Source: Streptomyces sp. B21-083 (lineage in GTDB: Bacteria > Actinomycetota > Actinomycetes > Streptomycetales > Streptomycetaceae). Taken from it: DNA of 64,000 nucleotides. The stretch covers positions 1,488,001-1,552,000 of the forward strand of contig NZ_JARUND010000001.1 of the NCBI RefSeq assembly GCF_036898825.1, in the 5' to 3' direction. Both the position numbers and the translations under genes were made by a program. Shown here one piece after another: positions 1-9,799 of the stretch (positions are counted from its first letter, which is position 1; the number at the start of each line of letters is the position of its first letter). The notes below the pieces were generated by a model. That model worked only from the letters and a program-made list of their open reading frames with translations. It searched no databases and was not told the DNA's origin.

Positions 1-884
1 TGTGGTCCAGTTTCACCCAGCTGGGCGCCCCGCTCGGCTCCGTGCTCTCCGCCGGAGTGGTCACCCTCGTCTCCACACTCCCCGACGACCAGTTCCGCTC
101 CTGGGGCTGGCGCGTACCGTTCCTGCTCAGTTTCGTACTGCTCGGCGTCGGGCTGTTCGTCCGGCTGCGGATCGCGGAGAGCCCCCTGTTCGCCGGGGTC
201 AAGCGGGAGACCTCCGCCAAGCCGCCGATCTTCGAGGTGCTGCGCCGCCCCAAGCCGGTGCTGCTCGCCTGCTGCGTCGGCATCGGCGCCTTCACCGCCC
301 AGTCACTGCTGACCGGCTTCATGATCTCCTACGCCACCGACAACGGCTACAGCCGTCCCCAGGTACTCACCGCCGTGACCATCGCCTCCTGCGTGGCGCT
401 GGTCGTCCTGCCCGCCGCCTCGGCGCTCACCGACCGTGTCGGCCGCCGCCCGGTGGTCCTCGCCGGTGCCCTCGCCTCGGCCGCGCTCGCGTTCCCGGTG
501 CTGTGGCTGGTCGACTCCGGCTCACCCGGACTGCTGATCCTCGCCCTCGTCCTCGGTCACGGCATCGCCCAGTCCACGATGTACGGGCCGCTGGGTGCCC
601 TCTTCTCCGAGATGTTCGGTACGAAGGTGCGCTACACCGGCGCCTCGCTCGGCTACCAGGCGGCGACGCTGGTGGGCGCCGGCTTCTCGCCGCTGATCGC
701 CACCAGCCTGCTCGCCTCGAACGGCGGCGGCAGTACGCCCGTGTCGCTGCTGCTGTGCGGCGGTGCGCTGATCACCGCGGTCACCGTGTGGCGGATGCCC
801 GAGACACACACCGACACGCTCGACTCCCCCGCCCCCGTCCCCGTCCCGCGGCAGACCCCCGCCGCCGAAGGGATCCGCCCGTGA
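1..884 (+). CDS. MFS metabolite:H+ symporter (MHS-type), 5'-truncated
   Basis: C-terminal ~293 codons of a major facilitator transporter; the frame is open from base 3, so the true start lies left of the window. The visible part holds the end of the N-terminal half with the FRSWGWRVPFLLSF stretch typical of the MHS/ProP-ShiA branch, a hydrophilic central loop, then six hydrophobic helices. The second-half motif LTDRVGRRPV (near base 430) is the family's cytoplasmic loop signature. It ends in a Pro-rich tail. An IclR regulator follows 105 bp downstream in the same direction and may control it. The substrate cannot be read; relatives move carboxylates, shikimate or betaines. Family sure, specificity unknown. 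Confidence 0.85.
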   Translation, partial: WSSFTQLGAPLGSVLSAGVVTLVSTLPDDQFRSWGWRVPFLLSFVLLGVGLFVRLRIAESPLFAGVKRETSAKPPIFEVLRRPKPVLLACCVGIGAFTAQSLLTGFMISYATDNGYSRPQVLTAVTIASCVALVVLPAASALTDRVGRRPVVLAGALASAALAFPVLWLVDSGSPGLLILALVLGHGIAQSTMYGPLGALFSEMFGTKVRYTGASLGYQAATLVGAGFSPLIATSLLASNGGGSTPVSLLLCGGALITAVTVWRMPETHTDTLDSPAPVPVPRQTPAAEGIRP

Positions 885-989
885 ACTCCCGTAATCCCGT
901 GACGGACACGGGCACCGTCCGCTCGCGGCGGCGCACCGGTCCTCGGTATACAAGGACGTGACGTTGACACTCCGGGGAGCTGCCCGCCC

Positions 990-1742
990 ATGACCACCCG
1001 CTCCGCGCCCGACCGACTGCTGTCCGTGCTCAGCGCCTTCGACCACGAGCACCCCGCGCTGACCCTCACGGACATCAGCCGACGGGCCGGGCTGACCCTC
1101 ACCACCACGCACCGCCTCGTGGGCGCCCTCACCGAGTGGGGCGCGCTGGAGCGGGACGAGAACGGCGTCTACCACATCGGTCTCAGGCTGTGGGAGGTCG
1201 CGGCGCTCGCCCCGCGCGGACTGGCGCTGCGGCAGATCGCGCTGCCCTATCTGGAGGACCTGTACGAAGCGACGCACGAGAACGTGCAGTTGGCGGTACG
1301 GGACGGCGGCGAGGTCGTCTACATCGAGTGGCTGTCGGGCCGTTCGGCGGTCGGGGTGCACATCCGGGTCGGCGCCCGCTGGCCACTGCACGCCACGGGG
1401 GTCGGCCTCACCCTGCTCGCCCACAGCGACCCGGCGCTCCAGCAGGAGTACTGCGAGGGCCCGTTGGCCGCCTTCACCCCGCACACGATCACCGACCCGG
1501 CCGCGCTGCGCCGTGTCCTGGCAGAAGTCCGCCGCACAGGCGTGGCGGTGAGCAGTCGTCAGGTCACCGACGACGCCCTGTCGGTGGCGGCCCCGGTGCA
1601 TGGACCGGGCGGCACGGTGATCGCCGCGGTCTCGGTCGTGGTGCCCCAGGTCGACGCCCAGGTACCGGTGTTGGTGCCTGCGGTACGACTGGCGGCGCGA
1701 GGTATCTCACGGGCACTGGGGTGGCAGCCGGGCGGGGGCTGA
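990..1742 (+). CDS. IclR-family transcriptional regulator
   Basis: 250 aa, the usual IclR length. Residues ~5-65 form the winged helix-turn-helix (LTDISRRAGLTLTTTHRLV is the recognition region). Residues ~75-245 are the effector-binding domain, with the family's HATGVGLTLLAH and late SVAAPVHGPGG segments. The ATG at 990 is chosen because the helix-turn-helix begins a few residues later and GGGGAGC lies just upstream. The regulator follows the MFS gene and may sense that transporter's substrate or a product of it; IclR proteins in Streptomyces commonly control aromatic or carboxylate catabolism. The effector is unknown. Confidence 0.88.
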   Translation: MTTRSAPDRLLSVLSAFDHEHPALTLTDISRRAGLTLTTTHRLVGALTEWGALERDENGVYHIGLRLWEVAALAPRGLALRQIALPYLEDLYEATHENVQLAVRDGGEVVYIEWLSGRSAVGVHIRVGARWPLHATGVGLTLLAHSDPALQQEYCEGPLAAFTPHTITDPAALRRVLAEVRRTGVAVSSRQVTDDALSVAAPVHGPGGTVIAAVSVVVPQVDAQVPVLVPAVRLAARGISRALGWQPGGG

Positions 1743-1806
1743 GCGGCGGGTTCGGCGAAGTGCCGTACGGCTCGACAGCGCCCCGAACGATCCAGGGCGC
1801 GAGCCG

Positions 1807-2181
1807 GTGGGGACGGAACCCGGAGCCCCGAACCCGTGGCCCGGCGCCTCTCCCGCGGTCCCGGTCGCGACCGGGACCGGGACTCGCGCGGCCGCCGACA
1901 CTGCGGGGCACTGCGGCGGCACTGCGGCGGCGGCACCGCATTGGGCGACGGGCAGCCCGACGAGGAGGACCGCGCTCCCCGGCGGCCGGGGCACGCCAGG
2001 GACGCCGGGTCTGGTGGACGCCGGCGGAGCCCGCGTGACGATCAACGTTCCGCGTGCCACCCCGGGAAAGGCCGCCCGACAGGCCGCCGCCGGCGTCCTC
2101 ACCGGAATCTCAGACTTGGCCAACGGGCTCAACGGCTGGAACCTGCCGTGGGCGGACTGGAAGGCCGGCAGCGCCCCCTAA
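1807..2181 (+). CDS. Doubtful small ORF or gene remnant
   Basis: The 606-bp gap between the IclR gene and the glucanase has no convincing full-length gene. This 124-codon frame is the best candidate. Its first ~75 codons are low-complexity Ala/Gly/Thr/Pro. From the in-frame GTG at 2035 the last ~48 codons show strong third-position GC and a less biased composition ending in NGWNLPWADWKAG. No family is recognised. It could be a short real gene starting near 2035, the tail of a decayed gene, or a chance frame. The rest of the gap holds the glucanase promoter region. Confidence 0.2.
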   Translation: MGTEPGAPNPWPGASPAVPVATGTGTRAAADTAGHCGGTAAAAPHWATGSPTRRTALPGGRGTPGTPGLVDAGGARVTINVPRATPGKAARQAAAGVLTGISDLANGLNGWNLPWADWKAGSAP

Positions 2182-2243
2182 CACATTCATGTCTTCATCG
2201 GGTGAACTCACCCGTGGCAAAAGGAAATTCTGGGTTTCACCTC

Positions 2244-2296
2244 TTGACGGCCGGAGCCACCGGGAGCACATTGGGGCCACTTTGAGAGCGCTCTCA
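2244..2296 (+). promoter_or_regulatory. Glucanase promoter with LacI-type palindromic operator
   Basis: TTGACG at 2244-2249 and CACATT at 2267-2272 are 17 bp apart, a reasonable -35/-10 pair. Just downstream, 2283-2296 is the perfect 14-bp palindrome TGAGAGCGCTCTCA. It has the central CG and GAGAGCGCTCTC core seen in LacI/GalR-family operators, including CebR-type sites upstream of Streptomyces glycoside hydrolases. Placed around the start of transcription, it would let a repressor block expression until an oligosaccharide inducer appears. The cognate repressor is not in the window. Confidence 0.6.
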
Positions 2297-2348
2297 CACT
2301 CTCTCGAAGGCACCCCCGCATCCCCACCCCGTACCCGAAGAGGCACCC

Positions 2349-3758
2349 ATGAGGGACACTTCAGGCACTTCGCTCACTTCAGGCCCACCCGTCACACGCG
2401 GCCCCCTCCGGCGCGTGCTCGTCGCCGTCGCCGCCGTCCTCAGCCTCGCGGCTGCCGCCGTGTCGGTGGCACAGGCGGACGCGCCGACGCCGCCGACGGG
2501 CTGGACGCAGGTCTTCCTCGACGACTTCAACGGCACCGCCGGAACCGGCGTCAACACCGCCAACTGGCAGTACGCGACCGGGACCTCGTATCCCGGCGGC
2601 CCCGCCAACTGGGGCACCGGCGAGGTCGAGACGATGACGAACAGCACGAACAACGTCTCGCTCGACGGCAACGGCAACCTCCGGATCACCCCGGTGCGCA
2701 ACTCGTCGGGCGCATGGACCTCGGGCCGCGTCGAGACCAACCGCACCGACTTCCAGCCCCCGGCCGGCGGAAAGCTGCGCGTCGAGGCCCGCCTCCAGGT
2801 ACCGAACGTCACCGGCGCGGGCGCCCTCGGCTACTGGCCCGCGTTCTGGATGCTCGGGGCGCCCTACCGGGGCAACTACCAGAACTGGCCGAGCGTCGGC
2901 GAGCTGGACATCATGGAGAACACCCAGGGTCTCAACACCATCTGGGGCACCATGCACTGCGGCACCAGTCCGGGCGGCGCCTGCAACGAGACGACCGGCA
3001 TCGGCTCCACCACCAGCTGCGCCGGCACCACCTGTCAGGCCGGCTTCCACACGTACCGCATGGAGTGGGACCGCTCGGTGAGCCCGGAGGCGATCCGCTT
3101 CTACGTCGACGGCACCAACTACCACACGGTGACCGCGAACCAGGTCGACGCGACCACCTGGGCCAACGCCACCAACCACGGCTTCTTCATCATCCTGAAC
3201 GTGGCGATGGGTGGCGCCTTCCCGGCCGCGTTCGGCGGCGGACCGGACGCGAACACGGTCTCCGGGCGCCCGATGGTCGTCGACTACGTGCAGGTCCTCC
3301 AGTCGACCTCAGGCGGCGGGACGACCACTCCGCCGCCGACCGGGACCCGGGACGCGTACAGCGCCGTCCAGGCCGAGTCCTACAACAGTCAGTCGGGCAC
3401 CAGCACGGAGACCACCACCGACACCGGCGGCGGACAGAACATCGGCTCGCTCGCCAACGGCGACTGGGCGCTCTACCAGAACGTCAACTTCGGCTCCACG
3501 GCCGCCACCCAGTTCGTCGGCAGGGTCGCGAGCGGGGCGGGCTCGGGCGTGAGCGGACTGGTCGAGGTGCGCCTCGACAGCCGTACGAGCACACCGGTCG
3601 GCAGCTTCTCGATCGGCAACACGGGCGGCTGGCAGAGCTGGCGCACGGTTCCGGCGAACATCAGTTCCATCACCGGTACCCATGACGTCTATCTGACCTT
3701 CACCAGCGGCCAGGCGCAGGACTTCGTGAACGTGAACTGGTTCAACTTCGGTCACTGA
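2349..3758 (+). CDS. Secreted GH16 endo-1,3-beta-glucanase with CBM6
   Basis: 469 aa. Residues 1-44 are a signal peptide (Arg-rich start, long Ala/Val core, cleavage near AQA-DAP). Residues ~48-320 form a glycoside hydrolase family 16 domain. The active-site signature ELDIME supplies the nucleophile E185, D187 and acid/base E190. A Gly/Thr/Pro linker (~322-335) leads to a C-terminal CBM6-type beta-sandwich (~338-469; YSAVQAESY start, NVNWFNFG end). The protein should be exported and hydrolyse laminarin- or curdlan-like beta-1,3-glucans. The gene is monocistronic, with an operator upstream and a strong hairpin downstream. Confidence 0.93.
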   Translation: MRDTSGTSLTSGPPVTRGPLRRVLVAVAAVLSLAAAAVSVAQADAPTPPTGWTQVFLDDFNGTAGTGVNTANWQYATGTSYPGGPANWGTGEVETMTNSTNNVSLDGNGNLRITPVRNSSGAWTSGRVETNRTDFQPPAGGKLRVEARLQVPNVTGAGALGYWPAFWMLGAPYRGNYQNWPSVGELDIMENTQGLNTIWGTMHCGTSPGGACNETTGIGSTTSCAGTTCQAGFHTYRMEWDRSVSPEAIRFYVDGTNYHTVTANQVDATTWANATNHGFFIILNVAMGGAFPAAFGGGPDANTVSGRPMVVDYVQVLQSTSGGGTTTPPPTGTRDAYSAVQAESYNSQSGTSTETTTDTGGGQNIGSLANGDWALYQNVNFGSTAATQFVGRVASGAGSGVSGLVEVRLDSRTSTPVGSFSIGNTGGWQSWRTVPANISSITGTHDVYLTFTSGQAQDFVNVNWFNFGH

Positions 3759-3767
3759 CACGGGCGT

Positions 3768-3812
3768 CGCCGATGCCCCGCGAGACCTTCCGGGCCTCGC
3801 GGGGCATCGGCG
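3768..3812 (+). terminator. Rho-independent-type hairpin after the GH16 gene
   Basis: A perfect 17-bp stem (3768-3784 with 3796-3812) encloses an 11-nt loop. No U-tract follows, as is usual in Streptomyces. It lies 10 bp after the glucanase stop and faces the converging AraC gene, so it may stop both transcripts. Confidence 0.8.
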
Positions 3813-3884
3813 CGCGCGGGCTCCGACGCTCGGCGCCGTTCCGGTCGTCTCGGAGATCCTCCGCGAGATCCGCCCCGCGTGACC

Positions 3885-4808
3885 TCAGCTCAGTTCCGCC
3901 CGGAACGCCACCGGGGTCGCCCCCGTGTGCAGTTGGAAGAACTTGGAGAAGTTCGCCGCGTCGGGGAAGCCGACGGCCGCGCCGACGCGGCCGATCGGCA
4001 GGGTGGTGTGGGCCAGCAGCCGTTTGGCCTCCAGGATCACCCGCTTGTCGATGAAACCCTTGGGCGTCTCACCGGTCGCCGCGCGCACCGCCCGGACGAG
4101 GGTGCGGCGGGAGTAACCGAGGGCGTCGGCGTACGCGCTGACGCTGTGATTGGTGGCGAAGCCCTTCTCCACCGCGTCCCTGAAGAGGGTGAACGTGGTG
4201 TCGGACCGCCCGCGCGCCGCCTCCGCCGAACTCGTGGCGAGGTGGGACAGCCGCAGCAGGAACGCCGTGAGCGAGTGGCGCAGTACGGAGGTGTGCAGGC
4301 CGATCGGGAGGGTGGCCGTGTCCTCGTACTCACGGCCCAGCTGGGCCAGGGCCGCCCGCAGGCCCGCGAGTTGGGGCCCGTCCGGGCGCAGCAGCGGGGG
4401 CAGGTCGTAGTGGTAGAGGCCGGTCGCCTCGACCGTGGTCCGGGGCAGGAAACCGGGTTGCATGGTGAGGACGGTGCCGCGGTACTCGCTGGTGCGTGAG
4501 AAACGGTGAACCTGACCCGGGCGGATCCACAGCAGGTCGCCCGCTGTCGCCTCGTACTCGGCGAAGTCGATCATGTGGTTGACCGGGCCGTCGTCGAACA
4601 GCAGCACGACGTGGAAGTCGATGCGGTGGACGCGCTCCAGGGGTGCTTCGTCGTGCCAGGTGCGGTCGGGTGACATCGGCCCGACCTGCATGCCGACACC
4701 CAGGACGCTCAGATCGACCGGGAAGGGAAACGTCCTGATGGCGTCTCCACCTTGGACGCCGGCTCGAATGCCGTCTCGTATGCCGTCTTGGATGGTTCTG
4801 TCCGCCAT
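3885..4808 (-). CDS. AraC-family transcriptional regulator
   Basis: 307 aa from the ATG at 4808. Residues ~40-140 form a cupin-type sensing domain (HRIDFHVVLLFDDGPVNHMIDF, then LLWIRPGQVHRFS). Residues ~205-305 carry two AraC helix-turn-helix motifs, ending in the signature VGFPDAANFSKFFQLHTGATPVAFR. The frame stays open upstream to 4913, but those 35 codons look non-coding, so the start at MADRTIQD is preferred despite a poorly spaced GAAGGA. It is divergent from tkt with 146 bp between them. The target and ligand are unknown; control of the pentose-phosphate operon is possible but unproven. Confidence 0.85.
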   Translation of the reverse strand: MADRTIQDGIRDGIRAGVQGGDAIRTFPFPVDLSVLGVGMQVGPMSPDRTWHDEAPLERVHRIDFHVVLLFDDGPVNHMIDFAEYEATAGDLLWIRPGQVHRFSRTSEYRGTVLTMQPGFLPRTTVEATGLYHYDLPPLLRPDGPQLAGLRAALAQLGREYEDTATLPIGLHTSVLRHSLTAFLLRLSHLATSSAEAARGRSDTTFTLFRDAVEKGFATNHSVSAYADALGYSRRTLVRAVRAATGETPKGFIDKRVILEAKRLLAHTTLPIGRVGAAVGFPDAANFSKFFQLHTGATPVAFRAELS

Positions 4809-4886
4809 GTCCTTCTCTTGCCGTCCGGTCCCCGCCGTCCGTGTCCCACTTTCACCAAAGGGTGACACACAGGCACCTGGCCCCGT

Positions 4887-4901
4887 AAAAGTCAGACTTT
4901 T
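4887..4901. promoter_or_regulatory. 15-bp palindrome between araC-type gene and tkt
   Basis: AAAAGTC-A-GACTTTT is a perfect inverted repeat (7-bp arms, 1-bp centre) in an unusually AT-rich patch of the divergent araC/tkt intergenic region, 54 bp before the tkt ATG. It could be an operator for either gene. No consensus is matched with certainty. Confidence 0.4.
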
Positions 4902-4954
4902 AAGTTTGAACACGTCAGAGCAGTTCCTCCACCCCTACCGAGGACTTCTTGAAG

Positions 4955-7030
4955 ATGAGTACGCACACATCCGACAGCCTCCAGTGGACCGATCTCGACC
5001 AGCGTGCTGTCGACACGGCGCGTGTACTCGCGGCCGATGCCGTGCAGAAGGTCGGCAACGGGCACCCCGGCACCGCGATGAGCCTGGCGCCCGCCGCGTA
5101 CACGATCTTTCAGAAGGTGATGCGGCACGACCCGGCGGATCCAGAGTGGACGGGCCGTGACCGCTTCGTCCTCTCCCCCGGCCACACCTCGCTGACTCTC
5201 TACACCCAGCTGTTCCTGTCGGGGTACGAGCTGGAGCTGGACGACCTCAAGGCGTTCCGCACGCACGGCTCGAAGACGCCGGGCCACCCCGAGTACGGGC
5301 ACACGGCCGGTGTCGAGACCACCACCGGGCCGCTCGGCCAGGGTGTCGCCAACGCGGTCGGCATGGCGATGGCCGCCCGTTACGAGCGCGGCCTCTTCGA
5401 CCCCGAGGCGCCCGAGGGCACCTCGCCCTTCGACCACACCGTCTGGGCGATCGTCTCCGACGGCGACCTGGAGGAGGGCATCTCCGCCGAGGCCTCCTCG
5501 CTGGCCGGCCACCAGAAGCTCGGCAACCTCGTCTTCGTCTACGACGACAACCACATCTCCATCGAGGGTGACACGGCGACGGCGTTCTCCGAGGACGTGC
5601 TGAAGCGGTACGAGGCGTACGGCTGGCACGTACAGCGGATCGAGCCCGAACTGGGCGGTGACATCGACGTCCGCGCGCTGTACACGGCGCTCAAGGAGGC
5701 GCGGGCCGAGACCGCGCGCCCCTCGATCATCGCGATGCGCACGATCATCGCCTGGCCCGCCCCGAACGCCCAGAACACCGAGGCGGCCCATGGCTCGGCG
5801 CTCGGCGCCGACGAGATCGCGGCCACCAAGCGCGTCCTCGGCTTCGACCCGGAGCGGACCTTCGAGGTCTCCGACGACGTCCTCGCGCACGCCCGCCAGG
5901 CCCTCGACCGGGGCGCCGAGGCACACGCCGCCTGGGACAAGCAGCTCGCCGAGTGGCGTACCGCGCAGCCCGAGCGGGCGAAGCTGTTCGACCGGGTCGT
6001 GGCAGGTCAGCTGCCCGAGGGCTGGGAGGAGGCGCTGCCGGTGTTCGAGGAGGGCACGTCCGTCGCCACCCGCGCGGCCTCCGGCAAGGTGCTCCAGGCC
6101 CTGGGCCCGGTCCTGCCCGAGCTGTGGGGCGGTTCCGCCGACCTGGCCGGCTCGAACAACACGACCATCGACAAGGCGTCCTCCTTCCTCCCGAAGGGCA
6201 ACCCGCTGCCGGAGGCGGACCCGTACGGCCGTACCGTCCACTTCGGTATCCGTGAGCACTCGATGGCCGCCGAGATGAACGGCATCGCCCTGCACGGCAA
6301 CACCCGTATCTACGGCGGCACCTTCCTCGTCTTCTCCGACTACATGCGTAACGCCGTGCGGCTGGCGGCCCTGATGCAGCTGCCGGTGACGTACGTGTGG
6401 ACGCACGACTCCATCGGCCTCGGCGAGGACGGCCCGACGCACCAGCCGGTCGAACACCTGGCCTCCCTGCGCGCGATCCCGGGCCTGAACATCGTCCGCC
6501 CGGCCGACGCCAACGAGACGGCCGTCGTCTGGGCCGAGATCCTCGAGCGGCACGCCACGAACCCGGCCCCGCACGGGCTGGCGCTCACCCGGCAGGGTGT
6601 GCCGACGTACGCCCGCGACGAGAACGCCGCGAAGGGCGGTTACGTGCTGCGGGAGTCCTCCACGGGCACCCCGGACGTCGTCCTGATCGCCACCGGCTCC
6701 GAGGTCCAGCTCGCCGTCGCCGCGCGCGAGGCGCTGGAGTCGGAGGGTGTGGGTACGCGAGTGGTGTCGATGCCGTCCGTGGAGTGGTTCGAGGAGCAGC
6801 CGGCCGAGTACCGCGCGAGTGTCCTTCCGCCGTCGGTGAAGGCGCGCGTGGCGGTCGAGGCGGGGATCGGTCTGACCTGGTACCGCTACGTCGGTGACGC
6901 AGGACGCATCGTCTCCCTCGAACACTTCGGCGCCTCCGCCGATGCCGAAACCCTGTTCGCCGAGTACGGCTTCACCGCCGAGAACGTGGCCCGGGTCGCG
7001 CGAGAATCCCTCGCCGCCGCCCGCGGTTGA
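4955..7030 (+). CDS. tkt: Transketolase
   Basis: 691 aa from the ATG at 4955 (GAGGAC 9 bp upstream; an in-frame TTG two codons earlier is less likely). It transfers two-carbon ketol units between pentose and other sugar phosphates in the non-oxidative pentose phosphate pathway, using thiamine diphosphate. It shows the GNGHPG substrate-binding motif, the thiamine diphosphate motif SDGDLEEG...DDNHI (~170-205), the [18 protein letters not shown] catalytic region and the C-terminal transketolase domain. It opens a seven-gene run. Synteny with the second pentose-phosphate locus of S. coelicolor (SCO6663 downwards) is recalled from memory. Confidence 0.97.
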   Translation: MSTHTSDSLQWTDLDQRAVDTARVLAADAVQKVGNGHPGTAMSLAPAAYTIFQKVMRHDPADPEWTGRDRFVLSPGHTSLTLYTQLFLSGYELELDDLKAFRTHGSKTPGHPEYGHTAGVETTTGPLGQGVANAVGMAMAARYERGLFDPEAPEGTSPFDHTVWAIVSDGDLEEGISAEASSLAGHQKLGNLVFVYDDNHISIEGDTATAFSEDVLKRYEAYGWHVQRIEPELGGDIDVRALYTALKEARAETARPSIIAMRTIIAWPAPNAQNTEAAHGSALGADEIAATKRVLGFDPERTFEVSDDVLAHARQALDRGAEAHAAWDKQLAEWRTAQPERAKLFDRVVAGQLPEGWEEALPVFEEGTSVATRAASGKVLQALGPVLPELWGGSADLAGSNNTTIDKASSFLPKGNPLPEADPYGRTVHFGIREHSMAAEMNGIALHGNTRIYGGTFLVFSDYMRNAVRLAALMQLPVTYVWTHDSIGLGEDGPTHQPVEHLASLRAIPGLNIVRPADANETAVVWAEILERHATNPAPHGLALTRQGVPTYARDENAAKGGYVLRESSTGTPDVVLIATGSEVQLAVAAREALESEGVGTRVVSMPSVEWFEEQPAEYRASVLPPSVKARVAVEAGIGLTWYRYVGDAGRIVSLEHFGASADAETLFAEYGFTAENVARVARESLAAARG

Positions 7031-7049
7031 TCCGCCCGCCAGAAGGAAG

Positions 7050-8198
7050 ATGACCACAGTGAGCACCGAAACAGCCCGCACCGCGGGAACACTCAAGCGC
7101 CTCTCCGACGAGGGCGTCTCGATCTGGCTGGACGACCTGTCGCGCAAGCGGATCACCTCCGGCAACCTCGCCGGACTCATCGACACCCATCACGTGGTCG
7201 GCGTGACCACCAACCCGTCGATCTTCCAGGCCGCCATCGGCTCCGGCGAAGGCTACGAGGAGCAGCTCGCCGACCTGGCCGTGCGCGGCGTCACGGTCGA
7301 CGAGGCCGTACGGATGATGACCACCGCCGACGTACGGGCCGCCGCCGACATCCTGCGCCCGGTGTACGACGCGACAGCCGGCCGGGACGGTCGCGTCTCG
7401 ATCGAGGTCGACCCTCGTCTCGCCCATGAGACGGCGGCGACGATCGCCGAGGCCAAGCAGCTGGCCTGGCTGGTCGACCGCCCCAACGTGATGATCAAGA
7501 TCCCGGCGACGAAGGCGGGCCTGCCGGCGATCACCGAGGTCATCGGCCTCGGGATCAGCGTCAACGTCACCCTGATCTTCTCCCTGGAGCGCTACCGCGA
7601 GGTCATGGCCGCCTATCTGGCCGGCCTGGAGAAGGCACAGGCCGCGGGCCTCGACCTGTCCTCCATCCACTCCGTCGCCTCCTTCTTCGTCTCCCGCGTC
7701 GACTCCGAGATCGACAAGCGCCTGACGCTGCTCGGCACGGACGCGGCCCTCGCCCTCAAGGGCCGGGCTGCGCTGGCCAACGCGCGGCTCGCTTACGAGG
7801 CGTACGAGGAGGTCTTCGAGGGGGAGCGCTGGACCGCCCTGGGTGGCGCCCGCGCCAACAGGCAGCGCCCGTTGTGGGCCTCCACCGGCGTCAAGGACCC
7901 CGCCTACAAGGACACTCTGTACGTCGACGAGCTGGTCGCGCCCGGCACCGTCAACACGATGCCGGAGGCCACCCTCGACGCCACCGCCGACCACGGCGAC
8001 ATCCACGGCGACGCGGTGACCGGCGGCTACGCCCAGGCCCGCGCCGATCTCGCGGCCGTCGAGGGGCTCGGAATCTCGTACGACGAGGTCGTGAAGCTGC
8101 TGGAGGACGAGGGCGTCGCGAAGTTCGCGACCGCCTGGAACGACCTGCTGGACGCCGTGACGAAGTCGCTGAACAGTAAGGGAGTTGACGGGGAATGA
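7050..8198 (+). CDS. tal: Transaldolase
   Basis: 382 aa, the long actinobacterial class. It transfers a dihydroxyacetone unit between sedoheptulose-7-phosphate and glyceraldehyde-3-phosphate. The TNPSIF strand and the Schiff-base lysine in NVMIKIPAT (K150) are present, as is the C-terminal helix ending in LLDAVTKSL. The ATG at 7050 follows AGAAGGA. It lies 19 bp after tkt and its stop overlaps the zwf start by ATGA, so it is co-transcribed and translationally coupled. Confidence 0.97.
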   Translation: MTTVSTETARTAGTLKRLSDEGVSIWLDDLSRKRITSGNLAGLIDTHHVVGVTTNPSIFQAAIGSGEGYEEQLADLAVRGVTVDEAVRMMTTADVRAAADILRPVYDATAGRDGRVSIEVDPRLAHETAATIAEAKQLAWLVDRPNVMIKIPATKAGLPAITEVIGLGISVNVTLIFSLERYREVMAAYLAGLEKAQAAGLDLSSIHSVASFFVSRVDSEIDKRLTLLGTDAALALKGRAALANARLAYEAYEEVFEGERWTALGGARANRQRPLWASTGVKDPAYKDTLYVDELVAPGTVNTMPEATLDATADHGDIHGDAVTGGYAQARADLAAVEGLGISYDEVVKLLEDEGVAKFATAWNDLLDAVTKSLNSKGVDGE

Positions 8199-9799
8199 GT
8201 GACGAATCGACTCTGCCGGCAGTCACCACCGCAGCCGTGACCGCGTCCGAACCGGACCTCGGCGACGGCGTCGGGGCGGACTGGGAGAACCCGCTGCGTG
8301 ACGCCGACGACCGCCGGCTGCCCATGGTCGCGGGCCCGTCGGGGCTGGTCATCTTCGGGGTGACCGGTGACCTGTCCCGCAAGAAGCTGATGCCGGCCGT
8401 CTACGACCTCGCCAACCGCGGTCTGCTCCCGCCGGGCTTCTCGCTCGTCGGTTTCGCCCGCCGGGACTGGGAGGACGAGGACTTCGCGCAGATCGTCCAC
8501 GACTCGGTGCGCGACCACGCCCGTACGGAGTTCCGCGAGGAGGTCTGGCAGCAGCTCGCCGAGGGCATGCGGTTCATCCCGGGCGACTTCGACGACGACG
8601 AGGCGTTCAAGCAACTGCGCGCGGCCGTCGACGAGCTGGACGCGTCCCGGGGAACGAGCGGCAACTACGCCTTCTACCTCTCCGTACCGCCGAAGTTCTT
8701 CCCGAAGGTCGTCCAGCAGCTGAAGAAGCACGGGCTGGCGAACGCGCCGGAGGGTTCCTGGCGGCGCGGGGTGATCGAGAAGCCGTTCGGACACAACCTG
8801 AGGAGCGCGCGCGAGCTGAACCGGGTCCTGCACGACGTGTTCGACCCGGAGCAGGTCTTCCGGATCGACCACTACCTCGGCAAGGAGACCGTCCAGAACA
8901 TTCTGGCGCTCCGCTTCGCCAACCAGATGTACGAGCCCATCTGGAACCGGTCGTATGTCGACCACGTCCAGATCACGATGGCCGAGGACATCGGCATCGG
9001 CGGCCGGGCCGGCTACTACGACGGCATCGGGTCGGCGCGTGACGTGATCCAGAACCATCTTCTCCAACTGATGGCCCTGACGGCCATGGAGGAGCCCATC
9101 GCCTTCGACGCCGAGTCGCTGCTGATGGAGAAGCTCAAGGTCCTGAAGTCGGTGAAGCTGCCCGAACACCTGGGCGAGCACACTGTGCGCGGACAGTACG
9201 CGGCGGGCTGGCAGGGCGGCGAGCAGGTCAGCGGTTACCTCGAAGAGGACGGCATCGACCCGCAGTCCAGCACCGACACCTACGCGGCCGTCAAGCTGGA
9301 GATCGACAACCGCCGCTGGGCGGGCGTCCCCTTCTATCTGCGGACCGGCAAGCGGCTGGGGCGGCGTGTCACGGAGATCGCGGTCGTCTTCCAGCGCGCC
9401 CCGCACTCCCCGTTCGACTCGACGGCCACCGAGGAACTCGGCGCGAACGCGATCGTCATCCGCGTCCAGCCCGACGAGGGCATGACCGTGCGCTTCGGTT
9501 CCAAGGTCCCGGGTACCTCGATGGAGATCAGGGACGTCACGATGGACTTCGCCTACGGCGAGTCCTTCACGGAGTCCAGCCCGGAGGCGTACGAACGGCT
9601 CATCCTGGACGTCCTGCTCGGCGACGCCAATTTGTTCCCCCGTCACCAGGAAGTGGAAGAGTCCTGGAAGATCCTCGACCCGATCGAGGAGTACTGGGGC
9701 ACGCACGGCAGGCCCGCGCAGTACTCCTCGGGCAGTTGGGGCCCGGAAGAAGCCGACGAGATGCTCGCACGAGACGGACGGAGCTGGCGCAGGCCATGA
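8195..9799 (+). CDS. zwf: Glucose-6-phosphate dehydrogenase
   Basis: 534 aa. It oxidises glucose-6-phosphate to 6-phosphogluconolactone, the NADPH-yielding entry to the oxidative pathway. It has the N-terminal nucleotide fingerprint [17 protein letters not shown], and the diagnostic active-site signature RIDHYLGKE. An N-terminal extension of ~45 residues before the Rossmann fold is usual in Streptomyces. ATGA overlaps at both ends couple it to tal and opcA; the OpcA partner is the next gene. Confidence 0.97.
   Translation: MSDESTLPAVTTAAVTASEPDLGDGVGADWENPLRDADDRRLPMVAGPSGLVIFGVTGDLSRKKLMPAVYDLANRGLLPPGFSLVGFARRDWEDEDFAQIVHDSVRDHARTEFREEVWQQLAEGMRFIPGDFDDDEAFKQLRAAVDELDASRGTSGNYAFYLSVPPKFFPKVVQQLKKHGLANAPEGSWRRGVIEKPFGHNLRSARELNRVLHDVFDPEQVFRIDHYLGKETVQNILALRFANQMYEPIWNRSYVDHVQITMAEDIGIGGRAGYYDGIGSARDVIQNHLLQLMALTAMEEPIAFDAESLLMEKLKVLKSVKLPEHLGEHTVRGQYAAGWQGGEQVSGYLEEDGIDPQSSTDTYAAVKLEIDNRRWAGVPFYLRTGKRLGRRVTEIAVVFQRAPHSPFDSTATEELGANAIVIRVQPDEGMTVRFGSKVPGTSMEIRDVTMDFAYGESFTESSPEAYERLILDVLLGDANLFPRHQEVEESWKILDPIEEYWGTHGRPAQYSSGSWGPEEADEMLARDGRSWRRP

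Noticed and set aside
522..1601. Long minus-strand frame across the MFS end and the IclR gene
   Set aside because: It is antisense to two genes with clear family motifs; its product is repetitive Arg/Gly sequence with no domain. Such frames are normal in high-GC coding DNA.
4892..7186. 764-codon minus-strand frame antisense to transketolase
   Set aside because: Transketolase has all its motifs on the plus strand; the antisense product is low-complexity Arg/Gly/Val without recognisable structure.
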